A stretch of 64,000 nucleotides of DNA from Thioalkalivibrio sp. ALJ3 (lineage in GTDB: Bacteria > Pseudomonadota > Gammaproteobacteria > Ectothiorhodospirales > Ectothiorhodospiraceae). Below, in pieces: positions 7,980 through 19,318 of the stretch (the first letter of the stretch is position 1; each line of letters opens with the position of its first letter). The notes under the pieces are model-generated. The model was given only the letters and a program-made list of their open reading frames with translations, was not told the DNA's origin and did no database searches. Position numbers and translations under genes: made by a program. The stretch covers positions 310,001 to 374,000 of the forward strand of contig NZ_KB897907.1 in the NCBI RefSeq assembly GCF_000377205.1. The letters are read 5' to 3'.

Positions 7980-8948
7980 TCAGTGATCGCGACCCACAGC
8001 GAAGCGCGCGAGGTCGATCAGGGCCTGGCGGTGTGGCGACTCCGGGAGCACGGAAACCGCTGCAATCGCCGCTTCGGTCTCCGCGCCTGCGCGCTCGCGG
8101 GCATAATCCAGGGCCCCGGTGGCGTAAACGATCTCGAGTACCGCATCCACCTGCTCGCGCCCGCCGTCCTCGATCGCCTGGCGCACCACGGTCTGCTGCG
8201 CCGGCGTACCGACCCGGATCGCCTGGATCAGCGGCAGTGTCGGCTTGCCCTCGGCCAGGTCATCACCCATGCGTTTGCCGGTCACCGCATCATCCGACGA
8301 ATAGTCCAGCACGTCGTCGATCAACTGGAACGCCGTACCGAGATGCATGCCGTAACGCGCGAGGGCCTCCTCTTCGGCCTGCGACCGCTCGCCAAGGACT
8401 GCACCCAGCTGGCAGGCGGCCTCGAACAGCTTGGCCGTCTTCGACTGGATCACGTTCATGTAGCGGGCCTCGTCGACATCGGCGTCGTGGCAGTTCATCA
8501 ACTGCATCACCTCGCCCTCGGCGATCACGTTGGTCGCATGGGCCAGGATCTCCATCACCCGCATCGAGCCAACCTCGACCATCATCTCGAACGCGCGCGA
8601 GTAGAGAAAATCGCCGACCAGCACCGCGGCCTCGTTGCCGAAGATGTGGTTTGCGGTCTCGTTGCCCCGACGCATCTCGGAAGCATCCACCACGTCGTCA
8701 TGCAGCAGGGTTGCGGTATGGATAAACTCCACCACCGCGGCCAGCACCACCGGCTCCTCGCCCTCAACCGCGCAGGCGCGCGCCGACAGGGTCGCCAGCA
8801 AGGGCCGCAGGCGTTTGCCCCCGGAGTGGATAATGTAGTGGCCCAGCTGGTTGATCAGCACCACCGGCGAACTGAGCCGGTCACGAATGCACTGGTCAAC
8901 CGCCTGCATGTCGTCTGCAGCCAGCTCTCGGATTGCGTTGATGGACAT
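7980..8948 (-). CDS. ispB: Octaprenyl diphosphate synthase
   Basis: 322 residues of the trans-prenyltransferase family. It elongates farnesyl diphosphate with IPP to make the ubiquinone side chain. GGKRLRP binds IPP; the two aspartate-rich motifs are HDDVVD (around 83) and IDDVLDYS (around 211), both intact. The position next to rplU-rpmA-obgE, transcribed divergently, is the classical ispB location in gammaproteobacteria. The exact chain length of the product is not determined by what I can see. Confidence 0.95.
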   Translation of the reverse strand: MSINAIRELAADDMQAVDQCIRDRLSSPVVLINQLGHYIIHSGGKRLRPLLATLSARACAVEGEEPVVLAAVVEFIHTATLLHDDVVDASEMRRGNETANHIFGNEAAVLVGDFLYSRAFEMMVEVGSMRVMEILAHATNVIAEGEVMQLMNCHDADVDEARYMNVIQSKTAKLFEAACQLGAVLGERSQAEEEALARYGMHLGTAFQLIDDVLDYSSDDAVTGKRMGDDLAEGKPTLPLIQAIRVGTPAQQTVVRQAIEDGGREQVDAVLEIVYATGALDYARERAGAETEAAIAAVSVLPESPHRQALIDLARFAVGRDH

Positions 8949-9039
8949 GCGGGTAGGCGCGCCGGTATGAGGAAGTTGGTAGGCGCTGGCATGCTAGGAA
9001 GGCCCCGGTGGGGTGTCAAGCGCACACCACCGCCGGGCA

Positions 9040-9068
9040 TTGACCCGAAGGCGACTCACTGCTAGCAT
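9040..9068 (+). promoter_or_regulatory. Sigma-70 promoter of rplU-rpmA
   Basis: TTGACC (9040-9045) and TAGCAT (9063-9068) with a 17-base spacer, about 68 bases before the rplU start. The leader may hold autoregulatory structure but I could not define any. Confidence 0.6.
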
Positions 9069-9135
9069 TTCCGCCCTTTCGCGAGACCGGCTTTGCGCTC
9101 GGTCCACACAGGTATCGCAACGGAGTCCCAGGGAA

Positions 9136-9447
9136 ATGTACGCGATCATCGCAACAGGTGGTAAACAGTACCGCGTCGCCGAAGGTGACGTGATCCGCAT
9201 CGAAAAGCTTGAGGCCGAAGCCGGCTCCGAGGTCGAGTTCGACCAGGTGCTGATGGTCGGTTCGGGCGACGATGTCCGCGTCGGGGCCCCGCTGGTCGAC
9301 GGCGGCAAGGTGACCGCCAAGGTCGAGGACCATGGGCGCGCCAAGAAGGTCCATATCATGAAATTCCGGCGCCGCAAGCATTCGCAGAAGCAGATGGGGC
9401 ACCGCCAGCACTACACCACCGTGCGCATCACCGGCATCGCCGGCTGA
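9136..9447 (+). CDS. rplU: 50S ribosomal protein L21
   Basis: 103 residues beginning [18 protein letters not shown], a signature of L21, with the C-terminal basic stretch [25 protein letters not shown] precedes the ATG. L21 is a large-subunit protein that contacts 23S rRNA and L20. Followed after 33 bases by rpmA. Confidence 0.98.
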   Translation: MYAIIATGGKQYRVAEGDVIRIEKLEAEAGSEVEFDQVLMVGSGDDVRVGAPLVDGGKVTAKVEDHGRAKKVHIMKFRRRKHSQKQMGHRQHYTTVRITGIAG

Positions 9448-9480
9448 CGCGCAGGCGCATTTTTTCAGGAGAACAAATCC

Positions 9481-9741
9481 ATGGCACATAAAAAGGCAGG
9501 CGGGAGTACCCGCAACGGGCGCGATTCCGAGAGCAAACGCCTGGGCGTGAAGCGCTTTGGCGGCCAGGTCGTGCGCGCCGGCAACATCCTCGTCCGTCAG
9601 CGCGGGACGCAGTATCATCCCGGCGAGAACGTGGGTTGTGGCAAGGACCACACGCTGTTCGCGAAGGTCGACGGCGAAGTCGTGTTCAAGGTCGGTGGCC
9701 CGAACAACCGGCGCTTCGTGAGCGTGCAGCCGCAGCAGTAA
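9481..9741 (+). CDS. rpmA: 50S ribosomal protein L27
   Basis: 86 residues starting [20 protein letters not shown], the conserved N-terminal tail of L27 that reaches the peptidyl transferase centre, followed by [17 protein letters not shown] and HPGENVG. AGGAG lies upstream of the ATG. The start has no cleavable extension of the Firmicutes type. Transcription ends at the terminator at 9765-9791. Confidence 0.98.
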   Translation: MAHKKAGGSTRNGRDSESKRLGVKRFGGQVVRAGNILVRQRGTQYHPGENVGCGKDHTLFAKVDGEVVFKVGGPNNRRFVSVQPQQ

Positions 9742-9760
9742 GCGGACACGCCACCGGTAG

Positions 9761-12024
<2,264 letters not shown>

Positions 12025-12110
12025 GCGCAACGTCCCGGCGATCCCGCCACCCGAACCAATGAGGTAAGGTGCCCGCATCCCGAATCACCGACCCGAGCCA
12101 AGGAGCCCGC

Positions 12111-12500
12111 ATGTCGCGCGAAATCATCCAGACCGAAAACGCCCCGGCCGCGATCGGCCCCTACTCCCAGGCCGTGCGTGCCGGCGACACCCTGTACCTG
12201 TCCGGCCAGATCCCGCTGGACCCGGCCACGATGGAGCTGGTCGACGGCGGCATCGAAGACCAGATCCGCCGCGTGTTCGACAACCTGAAGGCCGTGCTGG
12301 AGGCCGCCGATGCGGATTTCTCCGACATCGCCAAGCTGAACATCTTCCTGATCGACCTGACCCACTTCCCGCTGGTCAACAAGATCATGAGCGAGGTCTT
12401 CGCCGAGCCGTACCCGGCGCGCGCCGCGATCGGCGTGGCCGCCCTGCCCAAGGGCGCGCAGGTGGAGATGGACGCCATCGCCTGGTGCCCGCGCGGCTGA
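12111..12500 (+). CDS. ridA: RidA family enamine/imine deaminase
   Basis: 129 residues. Hydrolyses reactive 2-aminoacrylate and 2-iminobutanoate formed by PLP enzymes such as threonine deaminase. Shows [19 protein letters not shown], the conserved Asn/Arg region, and the C-terminal [20 protein letters not shown] with the substrate-binding arginine. ATG 12111 is chosen because AAGGAG lies seven bases upstream; an in-frame GTG at 12069 would add an unlikely 14-residue leader. Gene lies between proB and recG on the same strand. Confidence 0.95.
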   Translation: MSREIIQTENAPAAIGPYSQAVRAGDTLYLSGQIPLDPATMELVDGGIEDQIRRVFDNLKAVLEAADADFSDIAKLNIFLIDLTHFPLVNKIMSEVFAEPYPARAAIGVAALPKGAQVEMDAIAWCPRG

Positions 12501-12519
12501 TCTGCGCGCAGCGACCGCG

Positions 12520-14583
12520 GTGGACCTGCAGGCACCACTGACGGGGTTCAAGGGCGTCGGCCCCGCGGTGGCCGAGCGCCTGGCACGCCTGGGCCTGGAA
12601 CAGGCCCGGGACCTCCTCCTGCACCTGCCGCTGCGTTTCGAGGACCGTACCCGGCTGACCCCGATCCGCGCCCTGCGCCCGGGGCTCCCCGCCCTGTTCG
12701 AGGGCCGGGTCACCCATGCCGAGGTCGTCCATCGCCGCCGGCGCATGCTGGTCGTCACGCTGGAAGAAGACGGCGCGTCCATCCTGCTGCGGTTCTTCCA
12801 TTTCGGCAGTGGCCAGCAACACCGCCTGAGCCCGGGCACGCGCATTCGCGCCTTTGGCGAACCGCGAGGCATGCCCGGCGCGATGGAGTGCGTGCACCCG
12901 GAACTGCAGGTGGTGGGCACGAAACCGCCTACCCTGGAAACCCACCTGACCCCGATCTACCCGACCACCGAGGGCATCTCGCAGAAGCTCCTGCGCCAAC
13001 TGGTCACCGAGGTCCTGCCAACGACCGGGCAACTGCCCGACCTGCTCCCGGAACTGAGCGAACGCCAACTACCCGGGCTGCACACGGCCCTGCAACAGCT
13101 GCACCACCCCCCTGCGCGGGCCGAGGCCCTGGATGCACTGGACACCGCCGAGCAGCGCGGGCCCGCACGCACCCGCCTGGCACTGGAGGAGTTGACCGCC
13201 CACCAGCTCGCCCGCATGGAACAAAGCCGCACCCCGCAGGATGCGCGCCGCGCGCCGGTCATCCGCCCCGAGGGCGTACTGTGGCGACAACTGCGCGACC
13301 AGCTCCCGTTCAAGCCCACCGGCGCACAGGACCGCGTGATCCACGAGGTGCGCGAGGACCTGGCTCGCCCGATCCCGATGAACCGGCTGGTGCAGGGCGA
13401 CGTCGGCTCTGGCAAGACCCTGGTCGCAGTCGCGGCCGCCCTTGCGGCGGTGGAAGCCGGCCATCAGGTCGCATTCATGGCCCCCACCGAGCTGCTCGCC
13501 CGCCAGCACGGGCGCAATCTCGCCCAGTGGCTGGAACCGCTGGGCGTGTCGGTGGCGTGGCTGGGCGGGCGCCAGACCGCCAACGAACGGGGCCAGTTGC
13601 TTTCCGAGCTGGCCAATGGTCAGCGCCAGGTCGCGATCGGCACCCACGCCCTGTTCCAGGAGGAGGTCCGCTTCCACCGCCTGGGGCTGGCGATCATCGA
13701 CGAGCAGCACCGCTTTGGCGTGCATCAGCGTATGGCCCTGCGCGACAAGGGTAACGGCCAGATGCCGCACCAGCTGATCATGACCGCAACGCCGATCCCG
13801 CGCACCCTGGCCATGGCCCTGTACGCCGACCTGGACAGCTCGGTCATCGACGAGCGCCCACCGGGCCGAACACCCGTGCGCACCGCGCTGATCAGCCACG
13901 AGCGCCGCGACGAAGTGATCGAGCGCATCCGCGCGGCCTGCGGCTCCGGCACCCAGGCCTACTGGGTCTGCCCGCTGGTGGAGGAATCGGAACAACTCGA
14001 GGCGGAATCCGCCGAGGCCACCGCCGAGCGGCTGTGCGAGGCGCTGCCGGAACTGAGAATCGGGCTGGCCCACGGGCGCATGAAGGGGTCCGAACGCGAT
14101 ACGGTGATGGAACGCTTTCGCGCGGGCGCTCTCGATCTGCTGGTCGCAACCACGGTGATCGAGGTCGGCGTGGATGTCCCCAACGCCAGCCTGATGATCA
14201 TCGAGAACGCCGAGCGCATGGGCCTGTCGCAACTGCACCAGTTGCGCGGCCGTGTCGGGCGCGGCAACACCGCCTCCGCCTGCGTGCTGCTCTACCGCCC
14301 GCCGCTGGGCGAGACCGCCCGCGAGCGCCTCGAGGCGATGCGCCGCACCAACGACGGTTTCGAGATCGCGGAGGTGGACCTCCGGTTGCGGGGCCCTGGC
14401 GAGCTGCTGGGCACGCGCCAGACGGGCGACCGCAGCTTCCGCGTGGCCGACTGGTCGCGCGATCAGGACCTGCTGGAGGAGGCCACGGAGCTGGCCCTGC
14501 GCGTGCGCGAGGACCCGCCGCGCGCCGCGGCCCTGATCGAGCGCTGGCTGGGCGGCGCCACGCGCTATGCCACCGTCGGCTGA
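12520..14583 (+). CDS. recG: ATP-dependent DNA helicase RecG
   Basis: 687 residues, normal RecG length. It remodels stalled replication forks and branched recombination intermediates. N-terminal wedge domain includes GVGPAVAERLARLG; the helicase core has QGDVGSGKT (Walker A, near 290), IIDEQHRFGV, TATPIPRTLAM, and motif VI QLRGRVGRG. The TRG-type C-terminal region RGPGELLGTRQTG is present. The start is GTG at 12520, 19 bases after ridA, with no obvious strong ribosome-binding site. Confidence 0.96.
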   Translation: MDLQAPLTGFKGVGPAVAERLARLGLEQARDLLLHLPLRFEDRTRLTPIRALRPGLPALFEGRVTHAEVVHRRRRMLVVTLEEDGASILLRFFHFGSGQQHRLSPGTRIRAFGEPRGMPGAMECVHPELQVVGTKPPTLETHLTPIYPTTEGISQKLLRQLVTEVLPTTGQLPDLLPELSERQLPGLHTALQQLHHPPARAEALDALDTAEQRGPARTRLALEELTAHQLARMEQSRTPQDARRAPVIRPEGVLWRQLRDQLPFKPTGAQDRVIHEVREDLARPIPMNRLVQGDVGSGKTLVAVAAALAAVEAGHQVAFMAPTELLARQHGRNLAQWLEPLGVSVAWLGGRQTANERGQLLSELANGQRQVAIGTHALFQEEVRFHRLGLAIIDEQHRFGVHQRMALRDKGNGQMPHQLIMTATPIPRTLAMALYADLDSSVIDERPPGRTPVRTALISHERRDEVIERIRAACGSGTQAYWVCPLVEESEQLEAESAEATAERLCEALPELRIGLAHGRMKGSERDTVMERFRAGALDLLVATTVIEVGVDVPNASLMIIENAERMGLSQLHQLRGRVGRGNTASACVLLYRPPLGETARERLEAMRRTNDGFEIAEVDLRLRGPGELLGTRQTGDRSFRVADWSRDQDLLEEATELALRVREDPPRAAALIERWLGGATRYATVG

Positions 14584-14646
14584 ATCAGGGCCGCACGGAA
14601 CGCCCGCCCCGATCATCCATCAGACAAGAGAGCAAAGGAGTACTCA

Positions 14647-14904
14647 ATGCCCGTTGAATCACTGTTATTGCTGCTGCTGATCGGCGGCATTGCCGGCTGG
14701 CTCGCGGGCTTGCTGGTCCACGGCGCCGGCCAGGGCATCCTGCTGAACATCGTGATCGGAGTAATCGGGGCGGTGCTGGGCGGCTGGCTGTTTACCCAGC
14801 TGGGGGTGCCGACGGCCGGCCTGGTCGGGACCCTGGTGGCGGCCACGGTGGGGGCGATCCTGCTACTGGCGCTGCTGCGTCTGATCGCACCACGCAAGTG
14901 GTAA
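14647..14904 (+). CDS. GlsB/YeaQ/YmgE family membrane protein
   Basis: 85 residues, three hydrophobic segments rich in glycine, with GGIAGWLAG and VIGVIGAVLGGWLF typical of the transglycosylase-associated/GlsB family. Such small inner-membrane proteins are often stress-induced, but their activity is unknown. AAAGGAG precedes the ATG. A second small membrane protein follows after 24 bases, probably in the same transcript. Confidence 0.9.
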   Translation: MPVESLLLLLLIGGIAGWLAGLLVHGAGQGILLNIVIGVIGAVLGGWLFTQLGVPTAGLVGTLVAATVGAILLLALLRLIAPRKW

Positions 14905-14928
14905 ACAAATCGCATGGAGGGAGACGCG

Positions 14929-15117
14929 ATGATCCAGATCCTCGGCATTGTCCTGCTGGTCGGCGGCCTGATCGCGGCCATCGTCGGACTGCAGGACAGC
15001 TTCGGCCTGCGTGAACGGGCGGCGCGCCTGTTTCTTGGCCGCTTCACCCAGCGCACGCTTGCCCTGCTGATCGGAGGTATCACCTCGGCCGTACTGGGGC
15101 TGTTCCTGCTCTTCTGA
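14929..15117 (+). CDS. DUF3185-like small membrane protein
   Basis: 62 residues with two membrane segments: MIQILGIVLLVGGLIAAIVG, a short loop with FFGLR-like residues and RFTQRTLALLIGG, then a second segment ending LFLLF. This matches my memory of the DUF3185 family. ATG 14929 is favoured because GGAGGG stands seven bases upstream; the ATG at 14914 contains that site itself. Function unknown; linked to the GlsB-like gene. Confidence 0.75.
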   Translation: MIQILGIVLLVGGLIAAIVGLQDSFGLRERAARLFLGRFTQRTLALLIGGITSAVLGLFLLF

Positions 15118-15166
15118 ACACCCGCCACCATCGATTCCAAACACCGCGACACGGTCCACCGGTCTT

Positions 15167-16126
15167 TCACGGCATCGCGAGTTCGACCCCACAAGATTCC
15201 TCGAGCGCGGTCCGATCGGCCGCCGCCAGATTCTCGCGCCCCGCATTCGCCGGCCCCAGCTCCGCGTGCATGACCGCGGCGGGATCATCGACATGGCCGA
15301 TCCCCAGCGCATGCCCCAACTCGTGCGCCAGCGTCAGGCGCAGCTCGTCAAAGTCGCTCGCCTTGTAAACCGTAATGCTGCGGCGATTCCCCTGCTGCTG
15401 ATAAACCGCCATATCGAACCCGGTGCCGGCGGCGGCCGCCCGGTTGAAATCATCAACCTGTTCATTGAAGGCCGCGATCTCGTGCTCCAGTTTACGACCG
15501 GCCGCGTTCAGATCTGCCCGGCGATCCTCCAGCCCGCGGCGGCGTTCCTCCAGTCGCTCGTGCTCCTCACGCAGCTCCCGCGCCTCCTGCTCCAGACGCT
15601 CGCGGGCCTGCGCACTGCGCTCCCCGCGGCCCGCGTTCCACTCGGCGACCCGGCCTTCATGCGCGCGGCGGCGCTCGTCGAACCCGCGCACGCGGCGTTC
15701 GTACAGTTCGACGTCGGCGTTTAGCGCCGAGCGATGGCGATCCAGGCGTTCCCGAGCACCGTCGATATCCTCCTGTGCCTGATCCAGCTGCGCGCGCGAG
15801 CGCTCTCGCGCCATGGCGCCGGCCTGACGTTCGTCGAACACCAGTCGCACGGCCATCCCTTCACCGTCGCGCGCGGTGAACAACCGTTCTTCGGTATGGG
15901 TCTCCCACATTGCCACGGCGGCATCGAGTGCGCGGCGCACTTCGTCGGGCTCCAGCTCGAAACGCGGGTCGATCTCGCCCAGATGCATCTCCACCGGAAT
16001 CTCACAGCCGGGCGCGGCCGGGTGCCCCCCGCCCGCCAGGAAATCGCGCGGATCGCCGTCCAGCAGCACGGCCCCGCCCAGCAGCACGGCACCCGCACCG
16101 CCCAACACCCATATCGGTATGGCCAT
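15167..16126 (-). CDS. Membrane-anchored coiled-coil matrixin-like metalloprotease
   Basis: 319 residues. An N-terminal hydrophobic anchor (about 3-24) is followed by a region resembling the first part of matrixin domains (EIPVEMHLGEID), then a long charged stretch (about 100-235) of Glu/Arg/Ala heptads that should form a coiled coil, then the zinc site HELGHALGIGH at 268-278 and VMHAEL, a plausible Met-turn. The zinc motif is that of metzincins. The coiled coil appears to be inserted within the catalytic domain, which is unusual. ATG 16126 has GGAGGGG upstream; the longer frame from 16165 has none. Substrate unknown; probably periplasmic. Confidence 0.8.
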   Translation of the reverse strand: MAIPIWVLGGAGAVLLGGAVLLDGDPRDFLAGGGHPAAPGCEIPVEMHLGEIDPRFELEPDEVRRALDAAVAMWETHTEERLFTARDGEGMAVRLVFDERQAGAMARERSRAQLDQAQEDIDGARERLDRHRSALNADVELYERRVRGFDERRRAHEGRVAEWNAGRGERSAQARERLEQEARELREEHERLEERRRGLEDRRADLNAAGRKLEHEIAAFNEQVDDFNRAAAAGTGFDMAVYQQQGNRRSITVYKASDFDELRLTLAHELGHALGIGHVDDPAAVMHAELGPANAGRENLAAADRTALEESCGVELAMP

Positions 16127-16244
16127 GCATCCCCTCCGAGATCCCCAACCGCAACATGCCACCAATCAGAGACATTCGCCAATTTGCTCCCCTGCAGACG
16201 CCGAGGCACCATGAACCACACACATTTCGCAGGGAGAGCCCATC

Positions 16245-16685
16245 ATGATGCCTCGTTCCAGCCTTTACAGCCTGCTGGCCGCCGTCCCGTTCGCGTTCCT
16301 GCCACTGGTGGCCCAGGCCGAAAAACCGAACATCCAGCCGGGCGAATGGGAGTACACCAACACCACCACGATGGAAGGTGCCCACCAGATGCCGGAGCAG
16401 ACCGAAACCTACACCGAGTGCGTAACCGAGGAGGATCTCGCGCGCGGCGAGGAGATGATCGAGGCGCCCGAGGGCTGTAGTGTGGACAGTATGGACATGC
16501 GCGCGGACGGCGTGGACTACACCATGACATGCACTGACCCCGACGGCACCAGCATGGACATGGAGGGCTCGATGCAGTTCATGGGGGATCGCGCCGAGGG
16601 CGAGATGCGCAGCGAGATCGACTCGCCGATGGGCCCGATGTCCGTGCGCATCACCGTTGACGGCCAGCGCATCGGCGACTGCTAG
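16245..16685 (+). CDS. DUF3617 family exported protein
   Basis: 146 residues with a signal peptide (about 1-25, ending VAQA), then the DUF3617 pattern PGEWEYTNTTTMEG, a central Cys-containing TECVTEED and a C-terminal short strand. Very acidic and methionine-rich after the signal. Four cysteines could form two disulfides in the periplasm. AGGGAG lies nine bases before the ATG at 16245; the next ATG codon is also possible. Divergent from the matrixin-like gene, 118 bases apart. Function of the family is unknown. Confidence 0.85.
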   Translation: MMPRSSLYSLLAAVPFAFLPLVAQAEKPNIQPGEWEYTNTTTMEGAHQMPEQTETYTECVTEEDLARGEEMIEAPEGCSVDSMDMRADGVDYTMTCTDPDGTSMDMEGSMQFMGDRAEGEMRSEIDSPMGPMSVRITVDGQRIGDC

Positions 16686-16729
16686 GGGCCACCTCCCGCC
16701 CCCGGCCCGGGTGATACCGGGTCGGGTAC

Positions 16730-17335
16730 TCAGCGCTTCACGGTGGAACGCAGCGCCAGGCGCACGAGGGTCTCCACCGAATCCGCCTGATCGCGAACGG
16801 CAGCGACCATCTTCTCCGCATTGGCTCGCGGATAACCCAGCGACTCGAGCGCCGCCATCGCCTCCCCGTCCATCGCGGCGCCGGGGGCATCCGCTGCGCC
16901 ACCCGCAACACCCGGCGTGGCCGCGAACCCCATCTCGACCAACCGCTCGCCCAGCTCCAGCACCACCCGTTCGGCCGTGCGCTTGCCGATCCCCGGGACC
17001 TTGGCCAGCCCGGCGACGTCACCGCCGCTGATCAGGCCAGCCAGCTCGTCACCCGCATAGGTCGAGAGCATCGCCAACGCAAGCTTGGCTCCAATCCCGT
17101 TAACCCGGATCAGGCGCCGGAACAGATCGCGGTCGCGCCTGTGCATGAACCCGAATAGCTGGTGTGCATCTTCGCGCACCACGAGGTGCGTGGTCAGGAC
17201 CACGGTGGCGCCCGGTTCCGGCAGGGCCGCCAGCGTGGAGAGCGGGGCCTCGACCTCGTAACCCACGCCCCCTGCATCAATGACCACACCATTCACCTCG
17301 CGGCTGACGAGCGTCCCCTCCAGCCGGGCAATCAT
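16730..17335 (-). CDS. ruvA: Holliday junction DNA-binding protein RuvA
   Basis: 201 residues. Binds four-way junctions as a tetramer and loads the RuvB motor. MIARLEGTLVSRE begins the OB fold; helix-hairpin-helix motifs VNGIGAKLALAML and VPGIGKRTAERVV follow, then a flexible Ala/Gly linker and the RuvB-binding domain III. ATG 17335 overlaps the ruvC stop by 4 bases (ATGA). No ruvB follows; the next minus-strand region is non-coding and then the DUF3617 gene in the opposite direction. Confidence 0.97.
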   Translation of the reverse strand: MIARLEGTLVSREVNGVVIDAGGVGYEVEAPLSTLAALPEPGATVVLTTHLVVREDAHQLFGFMHRRDRDLFRRLIRVNGIGAKLALAMLSTYAGDELAGLISGGDVAGLAKVPGIGKRTAERVVLELGERLVEMGFAATPGVAGGAADAPGAAMDGEAMAALESLGYPRANAEKMVAAVRDQADSVETLVRLALRSTVKR

Positions 17336-17847
17336 GGGCGCCCCCCGATCACGGCCGAGGCGGATCCCGCCAGACGCGCCTGGTGCTGGGCGGTATGGGC
17401 GTGGCACAGCGCGACGGCGAGGGCATCGGCGGCATCGCTGCTGGCCGGCTCGGTCAGGCGTAACAGTTGCTGCATCATGTGCTGGACCTGCTCCTTGTCC
17501 GCGCTGCCCACGCCGACCACGGCCATCTTGATCGCACGCGGGGCATATTCATGTACCGGGAGCCCGGCCTGGGTTGCCGCGCAGATGGCAGCCCCCCGGG
17601 CATGCCCCAACTTGATCGCCGACTGCGCATTGCGGGCGACGAACACCGTCTCGATCGCCAGCACGTCGGGTCTGAGCTCGTCGATCACCTCGACCACGCC
17701 GGCGAAGATCTCGCCCAGGCGTTCGGGAAACCCCTTGGCACTCGGGCGGATCACGCCATGGCCGCAGGAACGGCCCTTCCCCCTGACGTACTCGATCACC
17801 GCAAAGCCGGTGATCCGCGAGCCGGGATCGATACCGAGGATACGCAT
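17332..17847 (-). CDS. ruvC: Crossover junction endodeoxyribonuclease RuvC
   Basis: 171 residues, usual length. Resolves Holliday junctions. The catalytic acidic residues can be seen: Asp7 in ILGIDPGSR, Glu66 in VLAIETVFV, and the pair in SSDAADALAVALCH near 139-142. Lies 20 bases after the YebC-family gene and is translationally coupled to ruvA. Confidence 0.97.
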   Translation of the reverse strand: MRILGIDPGSRITGFAVIEYVRGKGRSCGHGVIRPSAKGFPERLGEIFAGVVEVIDELRPDVLAIETVFVARNAQSAIKLGHARGAAICAATQAGLPVHEYAPRAIKMAVVGVGSADKEQVQHMMQQLLRLTEPASSDAADALAVALCHAHTAQHQARLAGSASAVIGGRP

Positions 17848-17867
17848 CCGCTTTTCCGGGGCTCGCG

Positions 17868-18605
17868 CTACTGCCCCACGCCTTCCGGGAAGTCGGCGTT
17901 GGTGTAGACGTTCTGCACGTCATCCAGGTCGTCCAGCATCTCCAGGAGCTTCAGCACGGTCTCGGCGGTGTCCCCATCCAGCGGCGACAGGGTCTCGGGC
18001 CGCCAGGTGACCTCCGAGTTCTCCGGCTCCAGCCCCCTGTCCAGCAGGGCCTGGCGCACATCCTGGTAGGTATCGGGTTCAGTGATGACCTCGATCGCGC
18101 CGTCCTCCTCAACCTGCACGTCCTCGGCCCCACCCTCGAGCGCGGCCTCCATGACCGTCTCGTCGTCCAGTCCAGGCGCGAAGCGAATCACGCCTTTGTT
18201 CTGGAACAGGTAGGCCACCGAGCCGTCGGTCCCCAGGTTGCCGCCCATCTTGGAGAAAGCGTGGCGCACCTCGGCTACCGTCCGGTTGCGATTGTCGGTC
18301 ATGCAGTCGACCAGGATCGCCGCGCCGCCCGGGCCATAGCCCTCGTAGCGGATCTCCTCCATCGCATCGCCATCGGTCTCGCCCGCACCGCGCTTGGCCG
18401 CGCGCTCGATGGTATCCCGCGTCATGTTGGCGGCAAGCGCCTTGTCGATCGCCAGGCGCAGACGCGGATTGGTCTCGGGATCGGACCCGCCCTGACGGGC
18501 GGCGACGGTAATCTCGCGAATCAGCTTGGTAAAGAGTTTGCCGCGCTTGGCGTCCTGGGCGTTCTTGCGATGCTGGATATTCGCCCACTTGCTGTGGCCT
18601 GCCAT
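17868..18605 (-). CDS. yebC: YebC/PmpR family protein (TACO1-like)
   Basis: 245 residues starting [21 protein letters not shown], the family hallmark, with [20 protein letters not shown] in the middle. Long described as a transcriptional regulator; recent work on the family links it to relief of ribosome stalling. Its position directly before ruvC-ruvA is the standard gammaproteobacterial order. The 146 bases up to the DJ-1 gene probably hold its promoter. Confidence 0.95.
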   Translation of the reverse strand: MAGHSKWANIQHRKNAQDAKRGKLFTKLIREITVAARQGGSDPETNPRLRLAIDKALAANMTRDTIERAAKRGAGETDGDAMEEIRYEGYGPGGAAILVDCMTDNRNRTVAEVRHAFSKMGGNLGTDGSVAYLFQNKGVIRFAPGLDDETVMEAALEGGAEDVQVEEDGAIEVITEPDTYQDVRQALLDRGLEPENSEVTWRPETLSPLDGDTAETVLKLLEMLDDLDDVQNVYTNADFPEGVGQ

Positions 18606-18751
18606 TCGGTCCCGACTCCTTGTGCTGGGTTCGTTGGGCGCGGCCAGGCGACCGCGAGACCCGCACAGTCTAATCGACTGAGGCCGCCGGGTTCATGCAA
18701 AGGCACGAAAGGATGCTTGATGGGGTAGCGCGGGGGCCGAACTGGCCGACG

Positions 18752-19306
18752 TCAGGGACGCAGCAACGGTCCCTCGACGGCCTCACGGGCTTCGCGCCCG
18801 GCCAGTTGCTCAATCAGGGTCAGCGCAAAATCCATCGCCGCACCGGGACCTCGGCCGGTAATGATGTGACCGTCGACTTCCACGAGGTCCCCGGTCGAAC
18901 GGATGCCCGATTCGTCCAGCGCTCCGGTGAACGAGGTCACGCGACGCCCTTCCAGCACACCCGCCTGCGCCAGCGCCTTGGGCCCGGCGCAGACCGCGCC
19001 CAGCCAGCCGTCGCGCTCCGCCTGGGCCCGCAGCATGGCCTGCACGCGTGGATCGTCGCGCAGGTGATCGGCCCCCGGCAGGCCGCCGGGCAGCACGATC
19101 AGGTCGAAGGCCTCGTCCTGAACGGCATCGAGTGTGGTATCCGGCTGGATCACCGTCCCGCGGGAACAACGCACGGGGCCCGGCTCAAGCCCGGCGACCG
19201 TTACCTCGAAGCGCGCGCGACGCAACAGATCGATGATGGTGACGGCCTCCAGCTCCTCAGCCCCGGCCGCCAGCGGCACCAGTACGCGGGGATGTTCCTG
19301 CGTCAT
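18752..19306 (-). CDS. DJ-1/YajL family protein
   Basis: 184 residues. The nucleophile Cys106 in GAVCAGPKALA and Glu18 in AGAEELEA sit at the same positions as in human DJ-1, and GRGPGAAMDFALTLIE is conserved. DJ-1 family proteins act as redox-sensitive chaperones or glyoxalase/deglycase enzymes; the exact activity is debated. ATG 19306 has GGAGG five bases upstream, so it is chosen over the GTG two codons earlier. 12 bases separate it from ctpA upstream, suggesting one transcript. Confidence 0.92.
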   Translation of the reverse strand: MTQEHPRVLVPLAAGAEELEAVTIIDLLRRARFEVTVAGLEPGPVRCSRGTVIQPDTTLDAVQDEAFDLIVLPGGLPGADHLRDDPRVQAMLRAQAERDGWLGAVCAGPKALAQAGVLEGRRVTSFTGALDESGIRSTGDLVEVDGHIITGRGPGAAMDFALTLIEQLAGREAREAVEGPLLRP

Positions 19307-19318
19307 GGCCACCTCCGA

